Below, one piece after another: positions 1-9,354 of a stretch of DNA of 64,000 bases (position 1 is the stretch's first letter; every line of letters starts with the position of its first letter). Origin of the DNA: Hyphomonadaceae bacterium (lineage in GTDB: Bacteria; Pseudomonadota; Alphaproteobacteria; Caulobacterales; Hyphomonadaceae); the NCBI GenBank assembly GCA_947474455.1, contig CANJIL010000010.1, positions 1 to 64,000 on the forward strand, written 5' to 3'. A program made the position numbers and the translations under genes. Under the pieces are notes generated by a model. That model had not been told where the DNA came from. It did no database searches and was given only the letters and a program-made list of their open reading frames with translations.

Positions 1-795
1 GCCGCCGCCGATCTTCCAGTAGTTGTCGCCCTTCCAGCCTTTTGCGGCTTCGGCGAGTTCAGGTTGTTCGTAGGGCTTGGAGGGATCGCCGGGGACGGAA
101 TACCAGCGCCAGACTTGCTCACCGGTTTCGGTGTCGTAGGCAGAGACATAGCCGCGGACGCGATATTCAGCGCCGCCGTTTCCGATAATGACCTTGCCGT
201 TCACGATGCGAGGCACGCCCGTGATGGTGTAAGGCAGGTTGGTGTCGGTGGTCTGTTTCTGCCACACGACCTTGCCGGTCTTGCCATCGAGCGCGATCAG
301 GCGGCCGTCTATGGCCCCGATGTAAATCTTGCCGTTCCAAGCGGCGACGCCGCGGTTCACAACGTCACAGCAAGCGTCGGCAGCCTTGTTTTTCAAGATG
401 TCAGGGTCATACTCCCACAGCACGGTGCCGGTCTTGACGTCATAGGCTTTCACCATGCTCCAGGCGGTCGAGACGTACATTACTCCGTCGACGACCACGG
501 GCGTCGCTTCCTGGCCGCGCTCGGTGTTGATGTCGACGTACCAGGAAAGGCCGACATCCTTCACGTTCGCATCGCTGATCTGGTCGAGGAGGCTGTAGCG
601 CTGTTCGTGATAGTTGCCGCCAGTGAGGAGCCACGAGCCGGGCTCGCTCTCGGCCTTGAGCAGGCGCTCCGTGTTGACGGCTGCGGCGCCCAAGGTGTTG
701 GTGGACGCAGCAGGCTTAGTTGCAGGCGCTTCCCCGCCACAGGCGGACATGAGCGCTGCAGCAGCAACGCATAGCGAAGCCAGTCTGGCGTTCAT
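1..795 (-). CDS. PQQ-dependent dehydrogenase lipoprotein, N-terminal part (cut by left edge)
   Basis: The 265 visible codons match the start of quinoprotein alcohol-dehydrogenase-type eight-bladed propellers: a GNYHEQRYS segment, EATPVVVDGVMYVST, and repeated blade motifs such as AYDVKTGTVLWEY, ALDGKTGKVVW and AYDTETGEQVW. Adjacent Cys142-Cys143 (ADACCDVVNRG) match the vicinal disulfide that lies over PQQ in this family. The N-terminus MNARLASLCVAAAALMSAC ends in a lipobox with Cys19, so I infer a membrane-anchored periplasmic enzyme rather than the usual soluble one. It would oxidise an alcohol or sugar and pass electrons to cytochrome c or quinone; the substrate cannot be told. The catalytic Asp region lies outside the window. 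No pqq biosynthesis genes are in view. It diverges from mutL across 166 bp. Confidence 0.9.
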   Translation of the reverse strand, partial: MNARLASLCVAAAALMSACGGEAPATKPAASTNTLGAAAVNTERLLKAESEPGSWLLTGGNYHEQRYSLLDQISDANVKDVGLSWYVDINTERGQEATPVVVDGVMYVSTAWSMVKAYDVKTGTVLWEYDPDILKNKAADACCDVVNRGVAAWNGKIYIGAIDGRLIALDGKTGKVVWQKQTTDTNLPYTITGVPRIVNGKVIIGNGGAEYRVRGYVSAYDTETGEQVWRWYSVPGDPSKPYEQPELAEAAKGWKGDNYWKIGGG

Positions 796-961
796 GGCAG
801 TTCCCTCCCCGATGCCCGTTCCGCAAGGACAGGCTGTTTTCTTGGGCGGGAAGCTAAAGCGAGTGTGCCCGCGCGGCAATGACGCGAATTGCCCACAGGG
901 TAAGGCCTCGCAATATTCTTTCGAGCTTCATGGCCGCTCTGAGCGCGTTTAGGGTTTGCCA

Positions 962-2845
962 ATGGTCGAATCAGTCATCAAACCCCCGATCCCGCGCATC
1001 CGCCGGCTGCCGCTGGATGCGGTTAACCGCATTGCGGCGGGGGAGGTGGTGGAGCGCCCTGCTGCAGCCGCGAAAGAGCTGATCGAGAATGCGCTGGATG
1101 CCGGCGCGCGTTCCGTGCGCGTCAGAATCGAGGGTGGTGGCCTGACCCGGCTGACAATCGAGGATGATGGGCATGGCATGTCGGTGGACGAACTGCCGCT
1201 GGCGATCGAACGCCATGCGACGTCCAAGCTCGCGGCAGACGACGAGGGCCATGTCGACCTGCTCGATATCCGCACGATGGGATTCCGCGGCGAAGCTTTG
1301 CCTTCGATCGGCTCCGTGTCGCGGCTGACAATCTTAAGCCGGGCGAGAGGGGCGGACGGGGCGTTCGAAATCGGCGTGGATGCGGGCAAAGTCGACGGGC
1401 CAAAGCCGGCGGCGTGGAGCGGGCTCGCCGGCAACGGCACCCGCTTGGATGTGCGCGATCTTTTCTATGCTACACCGGCGCGGCTGAAATTCATGAAGAC
1501 CGAGCGCTCCGAGGCGCAGGCGATCGCGGATATTGTGCGGCGGTTGGCGCTGGCGCGACCGGATGTGGCGTTCCATCTCGATAGCGAGGATCGCGCCGTC
1601 ATCAGGCTGGCGGCCGAGCAGGGCGATGAAGCGCGCCTGAAACGTCTGGGCGCCGTACTGGGACGCGAGTTTCGCGAGAATGCGGTCGAGATCGATGCGG
1701 AGCGCGAAGGCGTGCGTGTCTCGGGCTTTGCGGGACTGCCGACGTTCAATCGCGGAAGTGCGCAGCACCAGTATCTGTTCGTCAACGGCCGGCCGGTGAA
1801 GGATCGCTTGCTCGCGGGCGTGATCCGCGCGGCGTATCAGGATTTTCTGGCGCGCGACCGGCATCCCATGGCGGCTCTTTTTATCGATCTCGATCCGATG
1901 CAGGTCGATGTGAACGTGCATCCGGCCAAGACGGAGGTCAGATTCCGCGACGCAGCCAACATTCGCGGGCTGATGATTGGCGCTCTGCGTCACGCGCTGG
2001 CGGGGGCCGGGCATCGGGCAAGCACGACCGTGGCGGGCGCAGCGCTGGGAGCGGCCGCAAGCCGTGTGGCGCCGTCGCTGCCGTGGAATGGGGGACAGGC
2101 GCGCTGGTCTCCGGCGCGGCCGGTGGTGGGCGGTCTCGATTACGCGACCAGCCATCCGAGCGTGTCGGACAATCGCCCGGCATCGTTCGATGCGGTCGGC
2201 GGCGCGCCGTCAGGACGTGTCGAGCCTCCGCCACTGGCGCCGGCTGGCCCGCAACCGCAATCGCTACCGCCTTTGGGGGTGGCGCGGGCGCAGGTGCACG
2301 AGACCTATATCATCGCGCAGACGGCGGATGGCATAGTGATTGTCGACCAACATGCAGCGCACGAGCGGCTCGTCTATGAGCGCATGAAGGCACAGATTGC
2401 GGGCGATGGCGTGAAGCGTCAGGCGCTGCTGATCCCGGAGGTCGTGGAATTGTCCGAAGAGGAAGCGCAGCGCGTGCTCGATCGCGCGGACGAATTGCTT
2501 GAGATGGGACTTGAGGTCGAGCCATTCGGGCGCGGGGCGGTGGCGGTGCGCGCGACGCCGGCGATCTTTGGAGAGATGGACGTGAAGGGGCTTGTCCGCG
2601 ATCTTGCCGATGATCTGTCGGAGTATGAAGCGGGGCTCGCGCTCAAGGAGCGCCTGGAAGATGTGATGGGCAACATGGCCTGCCGCGGCTCCGTGCGAGC
2701 GGGGCGGCGTTTGACGGCGGATGAGATGAACGCGCTTCTGAGGCAGATGGAAGCGACGCCTCACTCAGGCCAGTGCAATCACGGGCGGCCGACATATGTC
2801 GAGCTGAAGCTGGCGGACATCGAGAAGCTGTTCGGGCGGCGTTAG
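962..2845 (+). CDS. mutL: DNA mismatch repair protein MutL (endonuclease type)
   Basis: 627 aa. The N-terminal GHKL ATPase is complete: [28 protein letters not shown], the DDGHGM ATP-binding motif, TMGFRGEAL and [15 protein letters not shown] variable linker rich in Pro/Ala spans about residues 345-435. The C-terminal domain carries [12 protein letters not shown] from Asp462, which fits the nicking motif DQHA-x2-E-x4-E, plus ACRG and CNHGRP, the other endonuclease and zinc motifs. I infer a MutL that nicks DNA itself, as in organisms without MutH. I chose ATG 962; a TTG at 956 would add two residues. The stop shares bases with the convergent rnhB stop. Confidence 0.97.
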   Translation: MVESVIKPPIPRIRRLPLDAVNRIAAGEVVERPAAAAKELIENALDAGARSVRVRIEGGGLTRLTIEDDGHGMSVDELPLAIERHATSKLAADDEGHVDLLDIRTMGFRGEALPSIGSVSRLTILSRARGADGAFEIGVDAGKVDGPKPAAWSGLAGNGTRLDVRDLFYATPARLKFMKTERSEAQAIADIVRRLALARPDVAFHLDSEDRAVIRLAAEQGDEARLKRLGAVLGREFRENAVEIDAEREGVRVSGFAGLPTFNRGSAQHQYLFVNGRPVKDRLLAGVIRAAYQDFLARDRHPMAALFIDLDPMQVDVNVHPAKTEVRFRDAANIRGLMIGALRHALAGAGHRASTTVAGAALGAAASRVAPSLPWNGGQARWSPARPVVGGLDYATSHPSVSDNRPASFDAVGGAPSGRVEPPPLAPAGPQPQSLPPLGVARAQVHETYIIAQTADGIVIVDQHAAHERLVYERMKAQIAGDGVKRQALLIPEVVELSEEEAQRVLDRADELLEMGLEVEPFGRGAVAVRATPAIFGEMDVKGLVRDLADDLSEYEAGLALKERLEDVMGNMACRGSVRAGRRLTADEMNALLRQMEATPHSGQCNHGRPTYVELKLADIEKLFGRR

Positions 2846-3471
2846 TCGACCACCACACCCGGCAGCTGCAATTGCTTCGCGATGATCGCCTCATTCACGA
2901 TCCCCATGGCCTCGCGCACGGGGCGAAAACTTCTGCGATGGACCGGCGTCGGCCCGAGGCGTTTCAGCGCTTCAAGGTGGGTGGCGACGCCGTAGCCTTT
3001 GTGGCTGGAGAAGCCGTAGCCGGGATACTGGGCGCAGAGCTCGATCATCAGTGCGTCGCGGTGGGTCTTGGCGATGATCGAGGCGGCGGAGATGCAGCTC
3101 TCAATCGCATCGCCGCCGATAATGCAGGTGACCTTGCACTGGATCGGCGGGGGATCATTGCCGTCCACCAGCACGTGGGTCGGCTTCACGGCCAGCTGGG
3201 CGAAAGCGCGCTGCATCGCGAGAAAGTTCGCCTGGCGGATATTGACCGTGTCGATCTCCTCTACCGTGGCGACGCCGACGCCCCAGGCGACCGCCCGCCC
3301 CTTTATGCGGGCGGCGAGGATGTACCGGCGTTCTTCGGTGAGCTGTTTTGAGTCATTCAAGCCATTGATGCGGCGCTTTTTGTCGAGAATGACAGCGGCT
3401 GCGACGACGGGGCCGGCGAGGGGACCTCGCCCGGCTTCGTCGATGCCGCAGATTACCTCAACAACGTCCAT
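2842..3471 (-). CDS. rnhB: Ribonuclease HII
   Basis: 209 aa, normal length for RNase HII, which cleaves the RNA strand of RNA-DNA hybrids and starts removal of single ribonucleotides from DNA. The active-site segment [20 protein letters not shown] holds the first acidic pair (Asp-Glu). [11 protein letters not shown] and [12 protein letters not shown] give further conserved acidic and lysine positions, and [10 protein letters not shown] is the typical C-terminal substrate-binding stretch. It is convergent with mutL, both stop codons lying in TTAG at 2842-2845, and it diverges from the quinone reductase gene across 83 bp. Confidence 0.97.
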   Translation of the reverse strand: MDVVEVICGIDEAGRGPLAGPVVAAAVILDKKRRINGLNDSKQLTEERRYILAARIKGRAVAWGVGVATVEEIDTVNIRQANFLAMQRAFAQLAVKPTHVLVDGNDPPPIQCKVTCIIGGDAIESCISAASIIAKTHRDALMIELCAQYPGYGFSSHKGYGVATHLEALKRLGPTPVHRRSFRPVREAMGIVNEAIIAKQLQLPGVVVD

Positions 3472-3554
3472 GCTCGTGTCCGGCCATTAAAGGGCTTAGA
3501 CGTGGACGGGTTAGACATGAGTCCGAACCCACCCTGCAACCCCGCGAGTTAGCC

Positions 3555-4538
3555 ATGGCCGCCTCTTCCATAGCAGACGTCATCCGCATCGACAGCTATG
3601 GCGGGCCGGAGGAGATGAAGTTCGAGAAGATGGAACTTGGCGCGCCTGCGGTCAGGCAGGTGCGGCTGAGGCAGACGGCGATCGGGGTCAATTTCATCGA
3701 TATCTACAAGCGCACAGGTTTGTATGCGAGCCCGACGCCGGCCGTACTGGGGGAAGAAGCGGTGGGCGTTGTGGAGGCGTTGGGCGAGGGCGTGACGGGC
3801 CTGAAGCTGGGCGACCGGGTGGTTTATAACGGACTGCAGGGAGGCTATGCGTCGCGCCGGAATGCGCCGGCCGAGAAGATGATTCTGATCCCCGACTATG
3901 TGAAGGACGAGGATGCGGCGGCGGTGTTCCTCAAGGGGCTCACGGTGTGGATGCTGATCTTCGAGATCAGGCGTATCCAGCCAGGCGAAACAATACTGGT
4001 ATGGGCCGCTGCAGGCGGCGTAGGTTCGATCCTGGCCCCATGGGCGAACGCGCTGGGCGCGCGGGTGATCGGCGTGGTCTCGACGCCGGAGAAGGCGGAG
4101 CTGGCGAAGGCCTATGGCTGCGCCGAGACGATCCTCTCCAGCGAGGATGTGCCGACGCGCGTGAAGGAGCTGACTGACGGCAGGGGCGTGCCGGTGGTCT
4201 ATGACAGTGTCGGCAAGTCGTCGGCGGAGGCTAGCCTGAAATCACTACAACCACGCGGCTGGTTCGTCACTTATGGAAACGCATCCGGGCCGGTTGATCC
4301 CATTGCGCCGATGCGGCTGAGCCAGGGTGGGTCGCTGATCATGACGCGGCCGACGCTGTTCAGCTACACGCGGACGCGGGAAGAGCTGGAGCGTGGCGCG
4401 GCGGCGCTGTGGGGCGCAATGCGTTCGGGCGCGGTGAAGGCCGATGTGCGCCAGCGGTACGCGTTGAAGGATGCGGGGGAGGCGCACCGTGCACTTGAAG
4501 CGCGCAAGACCAGCGGCGCAACGATCCTCACGCCGTGA
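3555..4538 (+). CDS. Zinc-independent quinone oxidoreductase (NADPH:quinone reductase, MDR superfamily)
   Basis: 327 aa, the length of Qor-type medium-chain reductases. An N-terminal GroES-like domain (AIGVNFIDIYKRTGLY) is followed by a Rossmann domain with AAAGGVGSILAPWA as the NADPH-binding glycine motif and GVPVVYDSVGKSS further on. The zinc-ligand cysteines of alcohol dehydrogenases are absent, as expected for the quinone reductase branch, which makes one-electron reductions of quinones or reduces enones. It is the first gene of a pair; the next gene starts inside its stop codon (GTGA), so the two are probably translationally coupled. Confidence 0.93.
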   Translation: MAASSIADVIRIDSYGGPEEMKFEKMELGAPAVRQVRLRQTAIGVNFIDIYKRTGLYASPTPAVLGEEAVGVVEALGEGVTGLKLGDRVVYNGLQGGYASRRNAPAEKMILIPDYVKDEDAAAVFLKGLTVWMLIFEIRRIQPGETILVWAAAGGVGSILAPWANALGARVIGVVSTPEKAELAKAYGCAETILSSEDVPTRVKELTDGRGVPVVYDSVGKSSAEASLKSLQPRGWFVTYGNASGPVDPIAPMRLSQGGSLIMTRPTLFSYTRTREELERGAAALWGAMRSGAVKADVRQRYALKDAGEAHRALEARKTSGATILTP

Positions 4539-5497
4539 GCGACACGCCAGACCCGCATCCCTTCCACCAGTGGATCGACGCGGCGCAACCGCGCGCGCAG
4601 TTGTGGCGAACGGTGGTCGGCCTGCTGCTGATTGCGGTCGTGTGGTTCGCCTGGACGCTGGGGCTGATATTCGCATCGATTGGCGGTGGGGTCATGGACC
4701 CGGATGCATTCCGCGTGATGTTCGGGATGGCGAATTCGCCGCTCAGCTATACCCAGACCATAGCAATTGTGCTTGTGGCGCTGGCTACGCTCTGGGGGTT
4801 CACGATTGGCGTTTGGGCGGCCTTGAAGCTGCTGCACAAGCGGCGGCTGAGTACGCTCGTGGCGTCGGACGGGAGGTTCAGCTTTTCGCAGTTCGGCATC
4901 GGCTGCGCGATCGCCGCCGGGTATCTCGCTAGCAGCACGGTGTGGAGCATTATCTCGGGGAATCCGCCGCGACGATCAGAGCTTGCGATCGGCACGTGGC
5001 TGATAGCGCTGGGACCGATCGCGATCGTGGTGTTCGTCCAGGCGGCCAGCGAGGAGCTGGTGTTTCGCGGGTATCTGCCGCAGCAGCTCGCGGCGCGATT
5101 CACCAGCCCGCTGGTGTGGGGATTACTGCCATCGATTGTATTCGGCTTCATGCACGCGGCGAATTCGCCGGGCAACCAGACTTACGCGATCTACTATGTC
5201 GTAATCGCAACGGTGATGGGAATGGCGATGCTGGCGATGGTCTGGCGCACGGGCAGCCTGGCGGCCGCGATGGGCTTTCACTTCATCAACAATCTCGGCG
5301 CTCTCACGCTCGCCGGAGCCGACAGCGGGCCGTCATCAATGGCGCTCTTCGTGTCGACGCCGGATCAGCTGATGCACGGAGCATCGATTGAGCTGTTGCT
5401 GGTCGGAGGCACGCTAGCCTTCGTCCTGTCGCCTTGGGCGCCGCTGCCGAAGGGTCAGGCGCTTGTTCGCAGGAACGAGACGCGGGCGGCGCCATAG
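4535..5497 (+). CDS. CPBP-family intramembrane glutamic endopeptidase
   Basis: 320 aa with several hydrophobic segments. The three CPBP (Abi/CAAX protease) motifs are present: SEELVFRGYL with Glu173-Glu174 and Arg178 (EExxxR), FGFMHAAN (FxxxH) and HFINN (HxxxN). Members cleave CAAX proteins in eukaryotes; bacterial members serve in signalling or bacteriocin immunity, and the substrate here is unknown. It starts at GTG 4535, overlapping the quinone reductase stop by 4 nt. Its 3' end overlaps the convergent rsmD gene by 43 nt, a long overlap for this window. Confidence 0.9.
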   Translation: MSDTPDPHPFHQWIDAAQPRAQLWRTVVGLLLIAVVWFAWTLGLIFASIGGGVMDPDAFRVMFGMANSPLSYTQTIAIVLVALATLWGFTIGVWAALKLLHKRRLSTLVASDGRFSFSQFGIGCAIAAGYLASSTVWSIISGNPPRRSELAIGTWLIALGPIAIVVFVQAASEELVFRGYLPQQLAARFTSPLVWGLLPSIVFGFMHAANSPGNQTYAIYYVVIATVMGMAMLAMVWRTGSLAAAMGFHFINNLGALTLAGADSGPSSMALFVSTPDQLMHGASIELLLVGGTLAFVLSPWAPLPKGQALVRRNETRAAP

Positions 5498-6021
5498 GTT
5501 CGTTCGTCTAGCAAGGTCCAGCCGGGAGTTTCGGGGGCGGGTTCGTTTGATCCGGTTTCCGCGATGACCAGTGCATCCGGCGCGATCCACTGGCCAAGCA
5601 AGAGTTGTTCGAGCGCCGGCGGGACGAGGTTCAGTGCGTAAGGCGGATCCATGAACACAAGGTCGAATGGCGCACCAAGGCCGGCGGGCTTGGAGCCAAG
5701 GTCGGTGGCTGAGCGGCGATGGATGCGGGTGGCGCCAAAGAGCTGGAAGGCTTCGACATTGTCGCGGATGCAGCCCCGCGCTGCGGCTTCCGTTTCAACG
5801 AAAAGGCAGAATGCACCGCCGCGGGAAATCGCTTCGAAGCCGAGTGCGCCCGAACCTGCGAATGCATCGATGATACGTGCGCCTTCGAGCGGTGGGCCCC
5901 AGTCGGCGTGGGCGAGAATGTTGAATATGCTTTCGCGGGCGCGGTCGGATGTGGGCCGCGTGTCACGGCCTTCCGGCGCGCGGATGGTTCGTCCCTTGAG
6001 TGTGCCGCCGACGATGCGCAT
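5455..6021 (-). CDS. rsmD: 16S rRNA (guanine966-N2)-methyltransferase RsmD
   Basis: 188 aa. It begins MRIVGGTLKGR, the usual RsmD start, and continues with RPTSDRARESIFNIL, the SAM-binding motif IIDAFAGSGALGFEAISRG and the catalytic motif DLVFMDPPYA (motif IV, DPPY). RsmD methylates G966 of 16S rRNA in the assembled 30S subunit. I set the start at ATG 6021. A reading frame without stops runs upstream to 6228, but that part is low-complexity, shows no similarity to RsmD, and lies over tadA. The 3' end overlaps the CPBP gene. Confidence 0.95.
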   Translation of the reverse strand: MRIVGGTLKGRTIRAPEGRDTRPTSDRARESIFNILAHADWGPPLEGARIIDAFAGSGALGFEAISRGGAFCLFVETEAAARGCIRDNVEAFQLFGATRIHRRSATDLGSKPAGLGAPFDLVFMDPPYALNLVPPALEQLLLGQWIAPDALVIAETGSNEPAPETPGWTLLDERTYGAARVSFLRTSA

Positions 6022-6065
6022 GGGCGCCGATCTAGCATCCCGCGGCCGAAATGCTATGGGGCGGC

Positions 6066-6527
6066 ATGGACGATGACTTCGACCTTGAAATGATGCGCCG
6101 GGCGATGGAACTGGCGCAGGCGGCGGCAGATGCTGGCGAGGCGCCGATTGGCGCTGTGTTGGTTGATCCGGTGACGCGCCAAGTGGTGGCCGAGGCATAC
6201 AACGAGCCGATTCGCCTAAGCGATCCAACGGGTCATGCTGAAATATTGGCGATGCGGTCGGCAGCGGCGAAGCTGGCGAATTACAGGCTGTCCGGTCTGA
6301 CGCTGTATGTCACGCTCGAACCCTGCGCGATGTGTGCGGGAGCGATCAGCCATGCGCGCATCGGGCGGCTGGTCTATGGCGCATCGGACGAGAAGGGCGG
6401 GGCCGTTGTGAATGGCCCGCGTTTCTTCGAACAGGCGACATGCCACTCGCGACCGGTATTGGAGAACGGACTGCTTGCAGATGAATCGGCGGCGATGCTG
6501 AAGGCGTTCTTCCGTGCGCGACGCTAG
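6066..6527 (+). CDS. tadA: tRNA-specific adenosine deaminase TadA
   Basis: 153 aa. TadA deaminates the wobble adenosine of tRNA-Arg(ACG) to inosine. The zinc/catalytic signature is intact: GHAEILAM (His and the proton-shuttle Glu) and TLEPCAMCAGAI (PCxxC). Length and the C-terminal FFRARR tail fit the family. I prefer ATG 6066 over ATG 6051 because the protein then begins directly at the first helix. The gene diverges from rsmD, with only 44 bp between the two starts, and ends on the CTAG it shares with the next, convergent gene. Confidence 0.95.
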   Translation: MDDDFDLEMMRRAMELAQAAADAGEAPIGAVLVDPVTRQVVAEAYNEPIRLSDPTGHAEILAMRSAAAKLANYRLSGLTLYVTLEPCAMCAGAISHARIGRLVYGASDEKGGAVVNGPRFFEQATCHSRPVLENGLLADESAAMLKAFFRARR

Positions 6528-7486
6528 TTCTCCAGCACCGGCGCCTCGCCGCCGAACAGCGGCTTGAACTCAGGCTTCAAGTCCTGCAAAAAAAGTTCCT
6601 GCTGGACAGTGAGGCTGTACGAGCCCTCCGCGTAAGGGCCAACGGCATAGGCTTCATAATGCACGTAAAGGCCGCCGAACCTGTCAGGCAGGTTGGATGG
6701 CGCAAGTACGATCTTTGCTTGGTCGGCCTTGATATTCGCACTACCGCCCGCGCAGACGATTGGCTCTTCCATGATCGTCTGCGAGCCAATGCGCGCCTGC
6801 TTGGCGGCTTTCAGGGCTTCACAGACAGCGATGGTGATGGCGGGCGATCCTTGCTGCTGAAGCATGTCAGCGAATTTGAGCTGGGCACCGGTCTTGGCGT
6901 TCGCGATGTGGGCGTCGAAGAACGTCATCGGGTGAGCGCCGCCGGTGTATTCGCTCGACGATCCGGCGAGGCTGACGAAGTCGCCAGCTTTGGCGGTGTA
7001 GCGCCATTTGATGCTAATTTCCCAGGGGATGGCCGAATGGCCATTGCGCTTCGCGTCGTCGGCGGCGGTGCGAGCGTTGGCTTTTAACTTCGCGAGATAG
7101 CCGGCGCTGTCCTGCCGGAGGTAGGCGAGAACAGGGTCATCAGGCGGGCCTGGCGGGATGGCGGCGTTGAAGGACAACGAGTCGTCGGAAAAGCTGACAG
7201 ACGATCCATCTGGGGAGATGGCCGTCGCGCTATCGGGCGGCGCGCCGGGTGTGGCGGGCTGGGCCGCTGGAGCGTGATTATCATCGTCGAAGCCCGCCGC
7301 CCGGAAAGCGGAAGCGTCGGGGGCGGGTGTTTGGGTCGCTTCGGGGGCAACCGCTCGCGTGGACGGCCGGTTGGAAACGCTCAGACCGAGTACAAGCGCG
7401 AGGGCCGCAACGGCCGCGCCAATGGCAGTTCCAGCAGCGACGCCTATGCCTTTGGATCGCTCCGCCATTGTCGCCTCCGGGCTCAT
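6524..7486 (-). CDS. Membrane-anchored DUF3298 (RsiV-type C-terminal) domain protein
   Basis: 320 aa. An N-terminal hydrophobic helix at about residues 12-32 is followed by a Pro/Ala-rich linker to about residue 95 and then a periplasmic domain. That domain has ISIKWRYTAKAGDFVSL and SSEYTGGAHPMTFF, where the YTGGAHP stretch is the signature of DUF3298/DUF4163 proteins, found in anti-sigma factor RsiV and in putative peptidoglycan deacetylases. The function is unknown here; no sigma factor gene is adjacent. ATG 7468 (MAERSKG) is an equally likely start. The stop overlaps the tadA stop (CTAG). Confidence 0.75.
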   Translation of the reverse strand: MSPEATMAERSKGIGVAAGTAIGAAVAALALVLGLSVSNRPSTRAVAPEATQTPAPDASAFRAAGFDDDNHAPAAQPATPGAPPDSATAISPDGSSVSFSDDSLSFNAAIPPGPPDDPVLAYLRQDSAGYLAKLKANARTAADDAKRNGHSAIPWEISIKWRYTAKAGDFVSLAGSSSEYTGGAHPMTFFDAHIANAKTGAQLKFADMLQQQGSPAITIAVCEALKAAKQARIGSQTIMEEPIVCAGGSANIKADQAKIVLAPSNLPDRFGGLYVHYEAYAVGPYAEGSYSLTVQQELFLQDLKPEFKPLFGGEAPVLEN

Positions 7487-7503
7487 TCCTGACCGCGGGT
7501 ATC

Positions 7504-8433
7504 CTAGTTCAATACCGCAATGAAAGCCCAGCCGGCAAAGAGCAGCACGCCGGCGTCCCGATTGGACCTAAATATCAGTAGGGCGAGGTTTCCATTCTCA
7601 GGGTGCAGGCGGATCACTTGCTGCGTGAGATGCAGTGCGAAGAGGATGGTCGCGGTTGCCCCAACGGCGTCTGCGGCAACATAGCCTCCCAGCGCGGCGA
7701 GCGCGACGCAGAAACCGTAGATCACCGTCACCGCCGGCTTGATCTGCTTGCCGAAGCGAAGAGCCGTGGATTTGACGCCGATCAGCGCGTCGTCCTCGCG
7801 GTCCTGGATCGCGTAGATCGTGTCATACCCAAGGGTCCAGAAGATCAGAGCGCCATAGAGAAGCGCATTGGCCTGTGTGATCTGTCCCTGCGTGGCTGCG
7901 GCGGCGACCAGTGCGCCCCAGTTGAAGGTGAGGCCGAGCCAGACTTGCGGCCACCAGGTGATGCGCTTCATCAGGGGATAGAGCGCAACCATCGGGATCG
8001 ATCCGAGCGCCACCAGCTTCGCAAAGTCGGGCAGGCAGAGCAGCACACCGAGACCAACGAGGCATTGCGCCAACAGCCAGCCCCATGCCTGCTTCGGCGT
8101 GACCGCCCTGGATGGCAGCGGACGTGACGCGGTGCGGGCGACCTTCGCATCAATGTCGCGGTCAAGGATGTCGTTATAGGTGCAGCCCGCGCCGCGCATT
8201 GCGACCGAGCCGACAATGAAGAGCGCGGCGAGCCAGGCGTCCGAGGGGAGGAAACCCCGCGGCGCGCGAGCGAGCGCCAGGCCGATCAGGCAAGGCAAAG
8301 CCAACAGCCAGAAACCGGCCGGCCGGTCATAGCGTGAGAGCTGAAGATAAGCCCGCGCGAATGCAGGCGCGCGCGAAACCCAGCTGCCGCGCACAGCGTC
8401 GGCGGGGTCTATCGGGGTTGCAGACTCTGACAT
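7504..8433 (-). CDS. ubiA: 4-hydroxybenzoate polyprenyltransferase UbiA
   Basis: 309 aa, multi-pass membrane enzyme that attaches the polyprenyl tail to 4-hydroxybenzoate in ubiquinone synthesis. The two Asp-rich motifs are visible: CTYNDILDRDID (NDxxDRDxD, prenyl-diphosphate/Mg binding) and IQDREDDALIGVKS. SRPLPSRAVTP is the usual segment after the first motif. The start at ATG 8433 (MSESATP) removes an upstream extension with no family similarity. It diverges from rsmE, only 42 bp apart. Confidence 0.96.
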   Translation of the reverse strand: MSESATPIDPADAVRGSWVSRAPAFARAYLQLSRYDRPAGFWLLALPCLIGLALARAPRGFLPSDAWLAALFIVGSVAMRGAGCTYNDILDRDIDAKVARTASRPLPSRAVTPKQAWGWLLAQCLVGLGVLLCLPDFAKLVALGSIPMVALYPLMKRITWWPQVWLGLTFNWGALVAAAATQGQITQANALLYGALIFWTLGYDTIYAIQDREDDALIGVKSTALRFGKQIKPAVTVIYGFCVALAALGGYVAADAVGATATILFALHLTQQVIRLHPENGNLALLIFRSNRDAGVLLFAGWAFIAVLN

Positions 8434-8475
8434 GGGGTCCTTGGCAGGCGGTTCGAGCCGATATAGCGCAGGGCC

Positions 8476-9243
8476 ATGAGCGCGACACCCCGGCTTCATG
8501 TCACCCCTGATCTCGGCGAGGGCGTGGACATTCCGATTGACGGCGACCAGGCGCATTATCTCACGCGGGTGATGCGGCTGGGCGTCGGCGATCCGGTGCG
8601 GGTGTTCAACGGCCGCGACGGCGAATTCAACGCTAGCGTCTCGGTGGTAACCAGGAGCACGGCAGGGCTGGCGCTTGGCCGCCGGTTGCGCGAACAGGCT
8701 GCTGCCCCGGACCTGTGGCTGTTGTTTGCGCCACTGAAGAAGGCGCGGACCGATTTCGTTGTTGAAAAAGCCGTGGAGATGGGTGCCGCAGAGATCCAAC
8801 CCGTCCTGACCGAGCGGACGGACGCAGAGACTGTGCGAGTCGACCGACTGCTACGACTTGCTGTTGAGGCAGCCGAGCAGACGGAGCGCCTGGATGTGCC
8901 GCCCGTGCATCAGGCCATGAAGCTCGATGCGGTATTGCGCCAGTGGGATGCCGGCCGGTTGCTGATCTTCGCAGACGAAGCGGGTGACGAGGGCGGCAGG
9001 CCTTGGGGCGGCGAGACCGGTAGGGCAGGTCCGATCGCGGAGGTGTTGGGCAAGCTGGGGGAATCACCCGCGGCGATTCTAATTGGTCCCGAGGGCGGCT
9101 TCTCGCCTGGCGAGCGTAAAAGGGTGCGCGATCTGCCCTTTGTCAGGCCCGTCAGCCTCGGGCCTCGTATATTGCGGGCGGAAACGGCGGCCGTTGCGGC
9201 GCTTGCTTTATGGCAGGCCATCCGGGGTGATTGGCGGCGCTAG
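8476..9243 (+). CDS. rsmE: 16S rRNA (uracil1498-N3)-methyltransferase RsmE
   Basis: 255 aa. RsmE methylates U1498 near the ribosomal decoding site. It is a SPOUT-class enzyme: the C-terminal knot is recognisable from AILIGPEGGFSPGERKRV and VSLGPRILRAETAAVAAL. The N-terminal PUA-like part contains HYLTRVMRLGVGDPVRVFNGRDGEF. KKARTDFVVEKAVEMGAAEI matches the conserved segment at the domain junction. It is followed by an AT-richer 111-bp gap before gshA. Confidence 0.96.
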   Translation: MSATPRLHVTPDLGEGVDIPIDGDQAHYLTRVMRLGVGDPVRVFNGRDGEFNASVSVVTRSTAGLALGRRLREQAAAPDLWLLFAPLKKARTDFVVEKAVEMGAAEIQPVLTERTDAETVRVDRLLRLAVEAAEQTERLDVPPVHQAMKLDAVLRQWDAGRLLIFADEAGDEGGRPWGGETGRAGPIAEVLGKLGESPAAILIGPEGGFSPGERKRVRDLPFVRPVSLGPRILRAETAAVAALALWQAIRGDWRR

Positions 9244-9354
9244 GCTTCGCACAAAATAGTTTTCCTTCACAAATCGAACATTTGACGGCGTAAGCTGGCC
9301 CACCTATCGGGCCATACCTATCTGGCCGGTGGGGACCGGCCCCGGACGCATTGC

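Noticed and set aside
64-774. Plus-strand 236-aa frame over the dehydrogenase gene
   Set aside because: It mirrors the minus-strand propeller codons; the minus strand gives clear quinoprotein motifs.
5455-6228. Extended rsmD with a 69-residue N-terminal addition
   Set aside because: The addition overlaps tadA, is low-complexity, and the known RsmD start (MRIVGGTLKGR) is at ATG 6021.
7504-8799. Extended ubiA of 431 aa
   Set aside because: The added N-terminus overlaps rsmE antisense and shows no similarity; family length fits ATG 8433.
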